DNA of 64,000 bases from Bacteroidales bacterium. Lineage in GTDB: Bacteria; Bacteroidota; Bacteroidia; Bacteroidales; JAADJA01. The stretch's first letter is position 1. Every line of letters begins with the position of its first letter. Below are positions 42,693-51,746 of this stretch, piece by piece. The translations under genes were made by a program, and so were the position numbers. The notes beneath the pieces are model-generated. The model made no database searches and was not told the origin of the DNA. It saw only the letters and a program-made list of their open reading frames with translations. The stretch covers positions 211,068-275,067 of the forward strand of contig JAGVPB010000048.1 of NCBI GenBank assembly GCA_020052415.1, written 5' to 3'.

Positions 42693-42965
42693 ATGAATGT
42701 AGAAATCTTAACAAAACAAGACATTGAGCAGCTCAAGCAAGAGCTGCTCGAAGAAATTAGGAAAGTGCAACCTGATCATAAGGAGATCAATAAAAAATGG
42801 CTCAAAACAAATGAGGTTTGTGATATATTAAAATGTAGCCCGGGAACGCTTCAAAACCTTAGAATACAACGGGTTATCGAATTTACAAAGTTCGGGGGGA
42901 CTTTGTACTATTCCGCCGACTCTATCAATAAGGCTCTGGAGCAGAATAAAAGAAAGGTTGCCTGA
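42693..42965 (+). CDS. HTH (MerR/excisionase-type, HTH_17) protein
   Basis: The 90-residue protein has an N-terminal coiled-coil-like helix (DIEQLKQELLEEIRKVQ) and then a winged helix-turn-helix of the excisionase type: KWLKTNEVCDILKCSPGTLQNLRIQ, with wing VIEFTKFGGTLYYSADSI. Proteins like this are standard next to integrases in Bacteroidota integrative elements, where they act as excisionase or as local regulators. Its long leader with an 11-bp hairpin suggests regulated expression. The neighbouring 255-aa gene starts 50 bp downstream. The role (excision or repression) cannot be separated by sequence. Confidence 0.85.
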   Translation: MNVEILTKQDIEQLKQELLEEIRKVQPDHKEINKKWLKTNEVCDILKCSPGTLQNLRIQRVIEFTKFGGTLYYSADSINKALEQNKRKVA

Positions 42966-43015
42966 TCATTTGTTAGGATCGGGCTCTTTCTTTTCCTGGT
43001 AATAATTTAAACGAA

Positions 43016-43783
43016 ATGGATAAATATAACGATTATCTGTGCATCCCCGTCGAACTCTTAACTTTTGCTCTGCGGAATAAAAAAGTTAATCAGGTGCGGC
43101 TTTTTATTTGCCTGAAATCGCTTTATCCATCAGGTAGTTTCAAATTTGATGATGAACATATCAAAACTATTTGTAACCAGCTGCACTGCCATCCCAAATC
43201 CTTTCATGCCAACTTTCAATGGTTGATTGGCCGCAATCAAAAATGGGTTACAATTAACAAAAACCATTGCTATGTTAAAGGTTTCAAAAAAATACTTTTA
43301 AAAATTAATTATAATTCCAGGAAATGTGTGGTTTTTTATCCTGGTATTGACCTGAAACTTTTTCGGCCATTTTTATATGCCGTCGTGATTACTTATTATA
43401 TGATGTTAAAAAGAAGAATGGAAAGGCGTCCTGGTATGAATAATGAGCGTGCCCTGATGAGACGCCTCCATTTTTCTTATTCATATAATTTGCCCAACCT
43501 TTACCTCGCTAAAGCACTGCACATAAGTAAATCTTGTGCATCCGCTTATAAAAATACAGCCGAAAAAGCAGGTTATATCAATGTAAGCAAACGATTTGAG
43601 AAATACGATGGAAAGTCGGAACATTTAAGGTTCATTAAGAAACATGAAGATGAAGGAATATCCAGGAAAATCCGTAATCTGAATGGCATTCTTGCTATTC
43701 AAATGCCCGATGCCCTTACCTCAACACTGATCCTGAAGAAGAAGTATAATCTCAGGTCATTAAAACCTAAACAAGTAGCTTAG
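43016..43783 (+). CDS. Hypothetical island protein (255 residues), possibly winged-helix
   Basis: I do not recognise the family. The protein is basic, soluble and lacks a signal peptide. Residues ~1-65 (CIPVELLTFALRNKKVNQVRLFICL to FDDEHIKTICNQLHCHPKSF) look like a winged-helix module of the kind found in replication initiators and phage regulators. A second possible HTH is at ~160-190 (NLPNLYLAKALHISKSCASAYKNTAEKAGYI). The C-terminus is Lys/Arg-rich. It follows the HTH gene by 50 bp and is followed by the AT-rich stretch with phased repeats, so a DNA-binding role at those repeats (replication initiator or regulator) is a reasonable guess only. Confidence 0.6.
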   Translation: MDKYNDYLCIPVELLTFALRNKKVNQVRLFICLKSLYPSGSFKFDDEHIKTICNQLHCHPKSFHANFQWLIGRNQKWVTINKNHCYVKGFKKILLKINYNSRKCVVFYPGIDLKLFRPFLYAVVITYYMMLKRRMERRPGMNNERALMRRLHFSYSYNLPNLYLAKALHISKSCASAYKNTAEKAGYINVSKRFEKYDGKSEHLRFIKKHEDEGISRKIRNLNGILAIQMPDALTSTLILKKKYNLRSLKPKQVA

Positions 43784-44112
43784 TTTCTTTTTTCATCTAA
43801 TGGAAAAAACTTGAACCGATAATAATGAGATATATTATTCTTGTAATTCATCACCAATCAATTTCATTATTAATGAGAAATACAATCAATAATTATGCAT
43901 TTCTTTCTTTTCCCTTCAAATTAAATAGTAAAAACAATTGAAATAAAAGAAAAAAAGAAGTTTTGTGAAAAATTTGGCCGTAAAAAAATTTTTCTTTTTT
44001 TTCGATTTCTCACCATCCTTTCCTTAAAATAATTTTTCTATCTGATAACTAATCATTTATGCAATTTTGACATTTTTCTGTTTTGCAATTTTTTTATATA
44101 ACATTGACCTCT

Positions 44113-44167
44113 GCTCAAGTACTGCTTAAGCATCGCTCAAGAGTTGCTTAACCGCTGCTTAACCGTC
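44113..44167. repeat. Five contiguous 11-bp repeats (GCTYAA-type)
   Basis: Units start at 44113, 44124, 44135, 44146 and 44157, exactly 11 bp apart: GCTCAAGTACT, GCTTAAGCATC, GCTCAAGAGTT, GCTTAACCGCT and GCTTAACCGTC. The invariant part is GCTYAA. One unit per helical turn places every copy on the same face of DNA. A period of 11 rules out a coding origin. Confidence 0.85.
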
Positions 44168-44186
44168 ATTATTACTTCAATAATCA

Positions 44187-44245
44187 TTTCGAATCATTGC
44201 CTAACCATTTCGAACCATTACCAAATCATTTCGAACCCTTTCGAA
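44187..44245. repeat. Four TTTCGAA repeats spaced 21, 21 and 10 bp
   Basis: TTTCGAA begins at 44187, 44208, 44229 and 44239. The first two 21-bp units are similar throughout (ATCATTTCGAATCATTGCC and ACCATTTCGAACCATTACC). All spacings are near multiples of one helical turn, so bound proteins would line up on one face. Confidence 0.85.
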
Positions 44246-44329
44246 TCATATTATTTTATTATTCAATCTTCATAACCAATTAATATTCTGAGGCTTAGTC
44301 TTTCATTATGTATTCAAAACCAGCTCCAC

Positions 44330-44343
44330 TTTTGTATACAAAA
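44330..44343. promoter_or_regulatory. 14-bp perfect palindrome TTTTGTATACAAAA
   Basis: The sequence equals its own reverse complement over 14 bp. It lies 115 bp upstream of the helicase start and resembles an operator half-site pair for a dimeric regulator. No clear TAnnTTTG element could be placed around it. Confidence 0.6.
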
Positions 44344-44458
44344 TCCACCTTGTTTAGCTTTCAAGTAATCAATATTATTTCTTTCTCATAGCTAACCTTT
44401 TTTTCATAAAAATTGTATAATTTAACCGCTTAAAATTTTACCATTAGAATAGCTTTTC

Positions 44459-47400
44459 ATGAGAAGTAATTATTCATCTATCCGGGATAATAAAAACCGT
44501 GGTTCCGTAGGACAATTCTTAATTGATAATATAAAATCGGAGGCTGATTTGTTGATTGTTTCAGCCTATTTTACAATTTATGCTTATAACCATCTCAAAG
44601 CACAATTAGATAATATCCATGGGTTAAAATTCTTATTTGGTGAACCCACATTCATTAAATCACTCGATCCGACTAAAATAAATAAACGTGATTTTAAAAT
44701 CGAAGATGATAAAATTATAATTCCCATCGAAAGCCGGATGGTGCAAAAAGCTGTTGCCAGGGAATGTTCTGATTGGATAAGAAGTAAGGTTGAAATCAAA
44801 TCCATGGTTAAACCTAATTTCCTGCACGGAAAAATGTATCACATTACCCAGCAAAGTGGCGTTGAGAAAGCAATTGCCGGTAGTTCAAATTTTACAGTCA
44901 ATGGACTTGGTCTTGGAGGTAGCCCTAATATTGAATTGAATCTGATTGTTGATAATGACAGAGATAGGGCAGATTTGAAAGCTTGGTTTTACGAATTATG
45001 GAATGATGATACCGGACTTGTGCAGGATGTTAAAAAAGATGTGCTGAAATATCTGGAACAACTTTACCTTGACAACGAACCGGAATTTATTTATTACAAA
45101 ACCCTTTTCCATGTTTTTGGAAAATTTCTTGGTGATCAGGAGAAAGGTGGGTTACTGAATGAGAAAACAGGTTTCTTTGATTCTGAAATATGGGAAATGC
45201 TCTACGATTTTCAGAAAGATGGAGTAAAAGGTGCAATCAATAAAATCATCAACTATAATGGGTGTATCATTGCTGACAGCGTTGGTTTGGGTAAAACTTT
45301 TGAAGCACTTGCAATAATCCGATACTTTGAATTGCTGAATCAACGAGTTTTGGTTTTGTGTCCAAAAAAACTTTCTGAGAACTGGACAATTTATCAGGCA
45401 AGTAAAAACAATACTCTCAATCCATTCAAGAAAGACCGATTCAACTATCATGTTTTGTATCATACAGACATGGGAAGGGCAAAGGGATTTTCAGATGCGG
45501 ACAATCAGGACCTTTCAAACTTTAATTGGGGTGCTTATGATTTAGTGGTGATTGATGAAAGCCATAACTTCAGAGGCAATCCGAAAGAAAATGAAAATGA
45601 AAAGGGAGAAAAGAAAATGAATCGGGCAATGTGGCTGATGGAAAAAATCATCAAATCAGGCTCTAAAACAAAAATCCTTTTACTCTCTGCAACTCCGGTT
45701 AATAATAACCTTCGTGATTTAAGAAATCAGGTATTCCTGATTACAGAAGGAAAAACAAATGCTTTGGAAGAAGCTACACAAATCAAGGATATAGCTCAAA
45801 CATTAAAGCTTGCACAAACACAATTCACCAATTGGGCTGACCCTAAAAAAAATCCAAGTCGCAATCTGAAAGAGTTACTCGAAAAATTAGGCACTGATTT
45901 TACAAAGTTACTTGATACATTAACCATTGCACGCTCCCGGAAACACATTGTAAAATTCTATGATGAAAAAAAGATTGGAAAATTTCCCGTACGTTTAAAA
46001 CCACATTCCATCTATCCGAATATTGATATTGAAGATAAGTTTTTCACATACGATACTTTGAATAAAAAAATTCTTGATTACAAACTCTCTCTATTTAATC
46101 CATCAAAATATGTAAAAGAAGAATTGAAAAGCAAATACGGAATCAAGACCAAAGAAGAAAAAGCGCTGGCAAAAAAGGAGAGAAGAAAAAAGAAAAAACA
46201 AAAACTTGAACCTGTATTATCAGAACAAAAGTCAAATGAACCAAACTTTGATCAAAGTGACCGTGAGTATTTTCTTATTCAAATGATGAAGGTCAATTTC
46301 CTGAAACGATTGGAAAGTTCAGTGGAATCATTTGAGATTTCTATGAAACGGACTTTAGATAAAATTGAAAAATTAGAGAAAGAAATAAAAGAGTTTCTGC
46401 AAAAGAAAAACGATAAGGACGCAGAATATGAAGCCTCCGCATTTGAAACTGATGAAGATGAAAAGGAAGAATTACCTGATGAACTGGATGCCTGGGAAAT
46501 AGGAAAGAAATTAAAATTCAAATTATTGGATTTGAATTTAGATGATTGGTTAACTGATTTGAGAAATGACAGAGAGGCACTTTACGATATTTATCTGAGA
46601 GCAAAAGATGTTGAAGTTCCAAGAGATGCGAAACTCAAAGAGCTCAAACACCTTATCGCAGAAAAGCAGAAAAGCAAACTGAATGGCGAAAATAAAAAAG
46701 TTATTATTTTCACTGCATTTGCCGATACAGCACAGTATCTTTTTGATTCTATCAAGGATTATATAACCAAAGATTTAAAGCTGAATATTGCCCTGGTCGA
46801 AGGAAGCAAAACAGCAACTACATTTGGTGAAAATAAGTTTTCTGCCATTCTCACAAACTTCTCCCCTGTTTCAAAAAATAGAATCAAAATGGAGAGGATG
46901 CCCCAAGACGGTGAGATTGATGTAATGATCGCAACGGATTGTATCAGTGAAGGACAAAACTTGCAGGACTGCGATTTTTTAATCAACTATGATATTCACT
47001 GGAATCCCGTAAGAATAATTCAGCGTTTCGGCAGGATTGACCGTTTGGGAAGTCAAAACGAAAAAATTCAATTGGTAAATTTTTGGCCGACCAAAGATTT
47101 AGACAACTACATCAACTTAAAGGAAAGAGTTGAAGCAAGAATGGCCTTAGTTGATATTACAGCAACAGGTGAAGATAATATTCTAAACACCGAACAAATA
47201 GAAGAACTTATTACAGATGATTTGAAATATCGTAATCAGCAATTGAAGCGATTAAAAGATGAAGTGTTGGATTTGGAAGACATGAATGAATCTATTTCAC
47301 TTACCGATTTTACACTGGATGATTTCAGAGTGGATTTGATGAATTACTTAGATACAAACCGTGAAAAGTTGGAGAATGCACCAATGGGCTTGTACGCAGT

Positions 47401-47884
47401 TGTGCCGGCTCTTTCAGGTCCCCATGCACAATTGAGAGAATACGATTTGTTTTCGACTTCTCAGGCAGACATTGTAAAATCCGGAGTTATTTATTGCCTC
47501 AAACAAATAGAAGAAGTTGACGGTAGTGAGGAAGTGAATCCTTTACAACCGTATTTCCTCGTTTATGTACGTGATGATGGAACGGTTCGGTTCAATTATA
47601 TTCATGCTAAGCAAATATTGGAAATGTATCGTTTGTTATGTGGAGGCAAAACCCAAACCTACGAATTGCTATGCGATTTATTTAACCATGAAACAAACAA
47701 TGGAGCAGCGATGGAAAAATATTCTGCATTGTTAAAATCAGCAGTAGGTGAAATTAGCCGGTTGTTCAAAAAAAGAAATTTGCAAACACTTACAGCCAGC
47801 CGCAATGTTCAAATCATTTCAAAAGACAAACAGGCCGAAGAAATTAACCATTTTGAATTGGTAACCTGGTTAGTGATTAAATGA
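44459..47884 (+). CDS. hmaA: PLD-domain SNF2-like helicase (HmaA-like)
   Basis: The 1141-residue protein has an N-terminal phospholipase D-like domain (~1-200) with one HKD-type motif, HGKMYHI near 123, and AGSSNFTVNGLGL. A superfamily 2 helicase core follows: Walker A DSVGLGKTFEALAII near 275, Walker B VIDESHNF near 365, motif III LLLSATPVNNN, and in the C-terminal lobe IIFTAFADTAQYL, ATDCISEGQNLQDCDF and RIIQRFGRIDRLGS near 855. A Lys/Glu-rich coiled-coil insert (~560-690) separates the lobes. Its stop is one base from the methylase start. Such helicases translocate on invading DNA in restriction-type defence. The order helicase-methylase-ATPase matches what PADLOC calls Hma, from memory. 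Confidence 0.85.
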   Translation: MRSNYSSIRDNKNRGSVGQFLIDNIKSEADLLIVSAYFTIYAYNHLKAQLDNIHGLKFLFGEPTFIKSLDPTKINKRDFKIEDDKIIIPIESRMVQKAVARECSDWIRSKVEIKSMVKPNFLHGKMYHITQQSGVEKAIAGSSNFTVNGLGLGGSPNIELNLIVDNDRDRADLKAWFYELWNDDTGLVQDVKKDVLKYLEQLYLDNEPEFIYYKTLFHVFGKFLGDQEKGGLLNEKTGFFDSEIWEMLYDFQKDGVKGAINKIINYNGCIIADSVGLGKTFEALAIIRYFELLNQRVLVLCPKKLSENWTIYQASKNNTLNPFKKDRFNYHVLYHTDMGRAKGFSDADNQDLSNFNWGAYDLVVIDESHNFRGNPKENENEKGEKKMNRAMWLMEKIIKSGSKTKILLLSATPVNNNLRDLRNQVFLITEGKTNALEEATQIKDIAQTLKLAQTQFTNWADPKKNPSRNLKELLEKLGTDFTKLLDTLTIARSRKHIVKFYDEKKIGKFPVRLKPHSIYPNIDIEDKFFTYDTLNKKILDYKLSLFNPSKYVKEELKSKYGIKTKEEKALAKKERRKKKKQKLEPVLSEQKSNEPNFDQSDREYFLIQMMKVNFLKRLESSVESFEISMKRTLDKIEKLEKEIKEFLQKKNDKDAEYEASAFETDEDEKEELPDELDAWEIGKKLKFKLLDLNLDDWLTDLRNDREALYDIYLRAKDVEVPRDAKLKELKHLIAEKQKSKLNGENKKVIIFTAFADTAQYLFDSIKDYITKDLKLNIALVEGSKTATTFGENKFSAILTNFSPVSKNRIKMERMPQDGEIDVMIATDCISEGQNLQDCDFLINYDIHWNPVRIIQRFGRIDRLGSQNEKIQLVNFWPTKDLDNYINLKERVEARMALVDITATGEDNILNTEQIEELITDDLKYRNQQLKRLKDEVLDLEDMNESISLTDFTLDDFRVDLMNYLDTNREKLENAPMGLYAVVPALSGPHAQLREYDLFSTSQADIVKSGVIYCLKQIEEVDGSEEVNPLQPYFLVYVRDDGTVRFNYIHAKQILEMYRLLCGGKTQTYELLCDLFNHETNNGAAMEKYSALLKSAVGEISRLFKKRNLQTLTASRNVQIISKDKQAEEINHFELVTWLVIK

Positions 47885-47885
47885 T

Positions 47886-50800
47886 ATGACTGACAAAGAA
47901 TATAAAATACGGGAAGATATTAAAAGTGCTATTAAAAGCTTTGACAGTGACAAACTCTATGATAGTGCCACTCGTTTTTTTAATGTACTGGATTATCGCA
48001 GTAACAAAACAGACAGGATAAAACCCAACAACTTTAATGGCTTCTTAGATGCTTTCAATATATCTTCATCAACTGTTAATAAGGAAAAAGCCTTATCAAG
48101 CCATTGGAAACAGGCTGAATTTATTTTTCAGGTAGCTGATAGTGAGGTAACTCGTATACAGTCTTTATTTGATACTGGTGATGTTGACACCAATGAATAT
48201 CAGAGTTTCCTCTTTTTCGCCATTCAGTTGAAAGAGGAAACATACAAGCGGAGTGAGTTGGTAAAAATAACACGTGAAGTAAATCTTCCATTTAAAATGC
48301 CAGCGATAATTATATTTCACTACGGTAACAAACTTACCCTCTCAATAATTGACCGCAGACTACACAAACGAGACACAAGTAAAGACGTGTTGGATAAAGT
48401 TACTGTCATCAAAGACATTGATATTACAAATCCGCAGCGGGCACACATTGAAATTCTTTATGACCTTAGCATTGACAATCTATATAAACAATACGAGTTC
48501 CACACTTTTGCAAAACTACATGAAGCCTGGAAAGCAACGCTGAATGTTTCTGAACTGAATAAAAACTTTTATCGTGAATTGTCTTATTGGTATTTCTGGG
48601 CTATTGACAAAGTAAAGTTTCCTGATGACGAAATGAAAGAAGAGGAGGCTCGCAATCCCGTTAATGTGATTCGCCTGATTACACGATTGATTTTTGTTTG
48701 GTTTCTGAAAGAGAAAAATTTGATTCCCGACGAACTTTTCAATAAACAGGAGTTGGATAAAATTCTTGATTACAAAGAAAAAACCGGAAGCACTTACTAC
48801 AAAGCTATTCTGCAAAATTTATTCTTTGCCACCCTGAATACCGAGATGAACAAAGATGTAAAGGACAAAGAAAAGATCAGCCGCACTTTTGTAAAACGTA
48901 ACACCGGCATTCCTCATTATTTCCGCTACAATCGTTACATCAAACAGCAGGAAAAATTTCAGGAATTGATGGATAATATACCATTTTTAAATGGTGGTTT
49001 GTTTGAGTGCCTGGACAAACGGTTTAAAGACAGCACCAAGGATATTTTCATTGATGGTTTTAGTCAGCAGTTAAAAAACGAATCTCAATTGCAAGTTCCT
49101 GACTATTTGTTCTTCTCTGACGAATACAAAGAGATTGATCTCAACGAAACTTTTCACACTACCGGGAAAAAATACAAAGTTCGAGGACTGATTGACATTT
49201 TAAACAACTACAAATTCACCATTGAAGAAAATACGCCAGTTGAAGAAGAGGTTGCACTTGACCCTGAATTGTTGGGAAAAGTTTTTGAAAACCTTTTAGC
49301 CTCCTACAATGAAGAAACAAAAACCACAGCTCGAAAACTTACAGGAAGTTTCTATACTCCCCGTGAAATTGTAAACTATATGGTAGATGAAAGTTTGAAA
49401 CTCTACCTGAAAAATAATTTGGAAGAAAAAGGAATTTCTGCTAAAATTGACAAACGATTACAACAACTATTCTCCTACACAGGTGAACCACATTTGTTCG
49501 CTGATAAAAAAGAAGTTAATGCGATCATTGAAGCAATTGACAACTGCAAAATTCTGGACCCGGCTTGCGGTAGTGGTGCTTTCCCAATGGGCATTTTGCA
49601 TAAATTGGTTTTTATACTTAACAAGATTGATCCCAACAACAAACTATGGAAATTAAAGCAATACGCAAAGGCAATACGGGATGAAGCATTGGCTGAGAAA
49701 ATGGAAGATGATAAAAACCGTGAAACAACGCTTAAGGAAATCGCCAAACGTAAGGAGGATATTGAAAAGGCATTTGATACCAACAACCACGAACTTGACT
49801 ACGCAAGAAAAATTTTCCTGATTGAAAATGGCATTTATGGAGTTGACAAGCAACCAATTGCTATACAAATTGCAAAACTCCGATTCTTTATTGCCTTGAT
49901 TGTTGACCAGAAGGTTTCTAACATGGAAAATGAACATAATCGTGGGATCAGACCATTACCAAACCTTGAAACAAAATTTGTTGCTGCCGATACATTAGTT
50001 GGAATAGAAGAAAAACAACAGCTTACATTGATTGACCCAGTACTTGAAATAGAAATCAAGCAGAAGGAAAAAGATATTCACGAGGTAAGGGAACGCCACT
50101 TTAGAGCAAGAACACCGGAAACAAAAGAAAAGTATCGTGAACGGGATAAAATTCTTCGTGATGAGTTGGCTTATATGCTTGAAGAGGCAGGTTTATTTTC
50201 TCCGACAAATTCAAAACGAATTGCACAATGGAATCCTTATGACCAAAACAATTCTGCGGATTTCTTTTATAAAGAATGGATGTTTAGCATGAATGAGGAT
50301 TTCAATATCATAATTGGTAATCCGCCTTACATTGAGCACAAGAAATTAAAATCAATCAGTGGTTTACTAAAGGAACAATATGATACTTATTCAGGAACAG
50401 CTGACATTTACGTTTATTTCTACGAGAAGGGAATTAAGCTTTTAAATCCCGGAGGTGTACTATGTTACATCACTTCAAATAAATTTTTTAAAACAAGTTA
50501 TGGTGAAAAGCTTCGGGAATTTTTAACCAAAAGAAAAATTGAACAGTTAATTGATTTTACAGAAGTGCATGTATTTGATGCATTGGTAGCAAGTTGTATT
50601 GTTATTACATCTGAAAAAACAAACAAAAATAAAGTTCTTGTTTCATTTGCTACTGATGAACTCACCAACTTTGATAACCTGAGAGAATTTATTTCTAAAA
50701 ATCATCTGAGCATTAACCAAGAAACACTCGGAAAAGATATTTGGCAATTACAAAGTGATGACAAAATAAAGTTAAAAATACCAATTGAAAAAAATGGTAC

Positions 50801-51746
50801 TCCTATTTACAAGATAAAAGGAGTTACAATTAATAGAGGAATAACAACTGGATATAATCCCGCATTCATAATAAGTACTCAAAAGAAAAATGATCTTCTT
50901 GAAGAGGATAAAAAGAATAATGAAATTATTAAACCTGCCTTGCAAGGAAGAAATATAAAAAAGTGGTTTGCAGTTGAGAGCAACGAATATCTTATTCAAA
51001 CAAATTTTGACATAGATATTCCAAAAAAATACCCTTCAATATTTGAGTATCTAAAAACATTCAAGAAAGAATTAGAAACAAGAAGTGACCAAGGAAAAAA
51101 ATGGTGGAATTTAAGACCATGTAAATATTATTCTGACTTTGAAAAAGAAAAAATCATTTGGGGTCTGACAGCTGATAAATGGGCTTTTGCTTATGATGAT
51201 AAAGGAAATTATTTGCCAAGTAATGGCTATATCCTTACTTCCCGTGAGCTTCCAATCAAATACATTCTTTCTATTCTCAATAGTAAATTGCTGCAATTCT
51301 ATTTTAGCTTCATTGGAATCATGACAGCTGGAGGTGCTTACACATTAAAGCATGAAACCATAAAAGAAATACCTGTAAAGGAACTTCAGGAAGCAGAGCA
51401 AATACCGTTTATCACTTTGACGGAATTTATTTTATTTTTAGCCAACAACGACAATGATGTAATTTCAGACTTACAAAATCAAATTGTGTTGAATTACTTT
51501 GAACAAGTGCTTAACGGCTGTGTGTATGAATTGTATTTTCCTGATGAAATGAAAAAAGCAAAAGTTGATATTTTAAAACTTGTAGAGTCTGATTTGCATC
51601 AAGTTAAAAATTTACCAATAGAAAAAGCAATTACAACACTTTATGAGCACTGGCAACAATCAAAAAATGAAATAAGAGCACGATTAATGTTAATGTCAGC
51701 CCGTTGTCCAGATACTATTGGTGTAATTGAAGAAAGTGTAACATGA
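47886..51746 (+). CDS. hmaB: Eco57I-type N6-adenine DNA methyltransferase (HmaB-like)
   Basis: The 1286-residue protein carries GSFYTPREIVNYMVDESL near 487, SAM motif I DPACGSGAFPMGIL near 557 and the catalytic N6-adenine motif NPPYIEHKKL near 811, the order of Eco57I/PglX-like methylases. The first ~450 residues are a large domain with beta-strand-rich PAIIIFHYGNKLTLSIIDRR whose function I cannot assign; no PD-(D/E)XK triad is evident there. Residues ~900-1200 probably recognise the target sequence. It would mark host DNA so that the helicase/ATPase complex acts only on foreign DNA. It starts 1 bp after the helicase and overlaps the ATPase by ATGA. Confidence 0.87.
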   Translation: MTDKEYKIREDIKSAIKSFDSDKLYDSATRFFNVLDYRSNKTDRIKPNNFNGFLDAFNISSSTVNKEKALSSHWKQAEFIFQVADSEVTRIQSLFDTGDVDTNEYQSFLFFAIQLKEETYKRSELVKITREVNLPFKMPAIIIFHYGNKLTLSIIDRRLHKRDTSKDVLDKVTVIKDIDITNPQRAHIEILYDLSIDNLYKQYEFHTFAKLHEAWKATLNVSELNKNFYRELSYWYFWAIDKVKFPDDEMKEEEARNPVNVIRLITRLIFVWFLKEKNLIPDELFNKQELDKILDYKEKTGSTYYKAILQNLFFATLNTEMNKDVKDKEKISRTFVKRNTGIPHYFRYNRYIKQQEKFQELMDNIPFLNGGLFECLDKRFKDSTKDIFIDGFSQQLKNESQLQVPDYLFFSDEYKEIDLNETFHTTGKKYKVRGLIDILNNYKFTIEENTPVEEEVALDPELLGKVFENLLASYNEETKTTARKLTGSFYTPREIVNYMVDESLKLYLKNNLEEKGISAKIDKRLQQLFSYTGEPHLFADKKEVNAIIEAIDNCKILDPACGSGAFPMGILHKLVFILNKIDPNNKLWKLKQYAKAIRDEALAEKMEDDKNRETTLKEIAKRKEDIEKAFDTNNHELDYARKIFLIENGIYGVDKQPIAIQIAKLRFFIALIVDQKVSNMENEHNRGIRPLPNLETKFVAADTLVGIEEKQQLTLIDPVLEIEIKQKEKDIHEVRERHFRARTPETKEKYRERDKILRDELAYMLEEAGLFSPTNSKRIAQWNPYDQNNSADFFYKEWMFSMNEDFNIIIGNPPYIEHKKLKSISGLLKEQYDTYSGTADIYVYFYEKGIKLLNPGGVLCYITSNKFFKTSYGEKLREFLTKRKIEQLIDFTEVHVFDALVASCIVITSEKTNKNKVLVSFATDELTNFDNLREFISKNHLSINQETLGKDIWQLQSDDKIKLKIPIEKNGTPIYKIKGVTINRGITTGYNPAFIISTQKKNDLLEEDKKNNEIIKPALQGRNIKKWFAVESNEYLIQTNFDIDIPKKYPSIFEYLKTFKKELETRSDQGKKWWNLRPCKYYSDFEKEKIIWGLTADKWAFAYDDKGNYLPSNGYILTSRELPIKYILSILNSKLLQFYFSFIGIMTAGGAYTLKHETIKEIPVKELQEAEQIPFITLTEFILFLANNDNDVISDLQNQIVLNYFEQVLNGCVYELYFPDEMKKAKVDILKLVESDLHQVKNLPIEKAITTLYEHWQQSKNEIRARLMLMSARCPDTIGVIEESVT

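Larger units (their letters stand above)
43784..44458. other. Gene-free AT-rich stretch with ordered short repeats (origin-like or operator array)
   Basis: The left part (about 43800-44100) is strongly AT-rich, including long A/T tracts near 43935-44010. It is followed by two repeat families (see the two repeat entries), then by a 14-bp palindrome upstream of the helicase gene. AT-rich DNA beside iterons is the layout of many plasmid origins, and the 255-aa DNA-binding-like protein lies next to it. An equally good reading is a cooperative operator for the defence operon. No gene was found in either strand. Confidence 0.55.

Noticed and set aside
44113..44245. CRISPR-like array or coding repeats
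   Set aside because: Repeat lengths of 11 and 21 bp without unique spacers do not fit CRISPR, and a period of 11 would break any reading frame.
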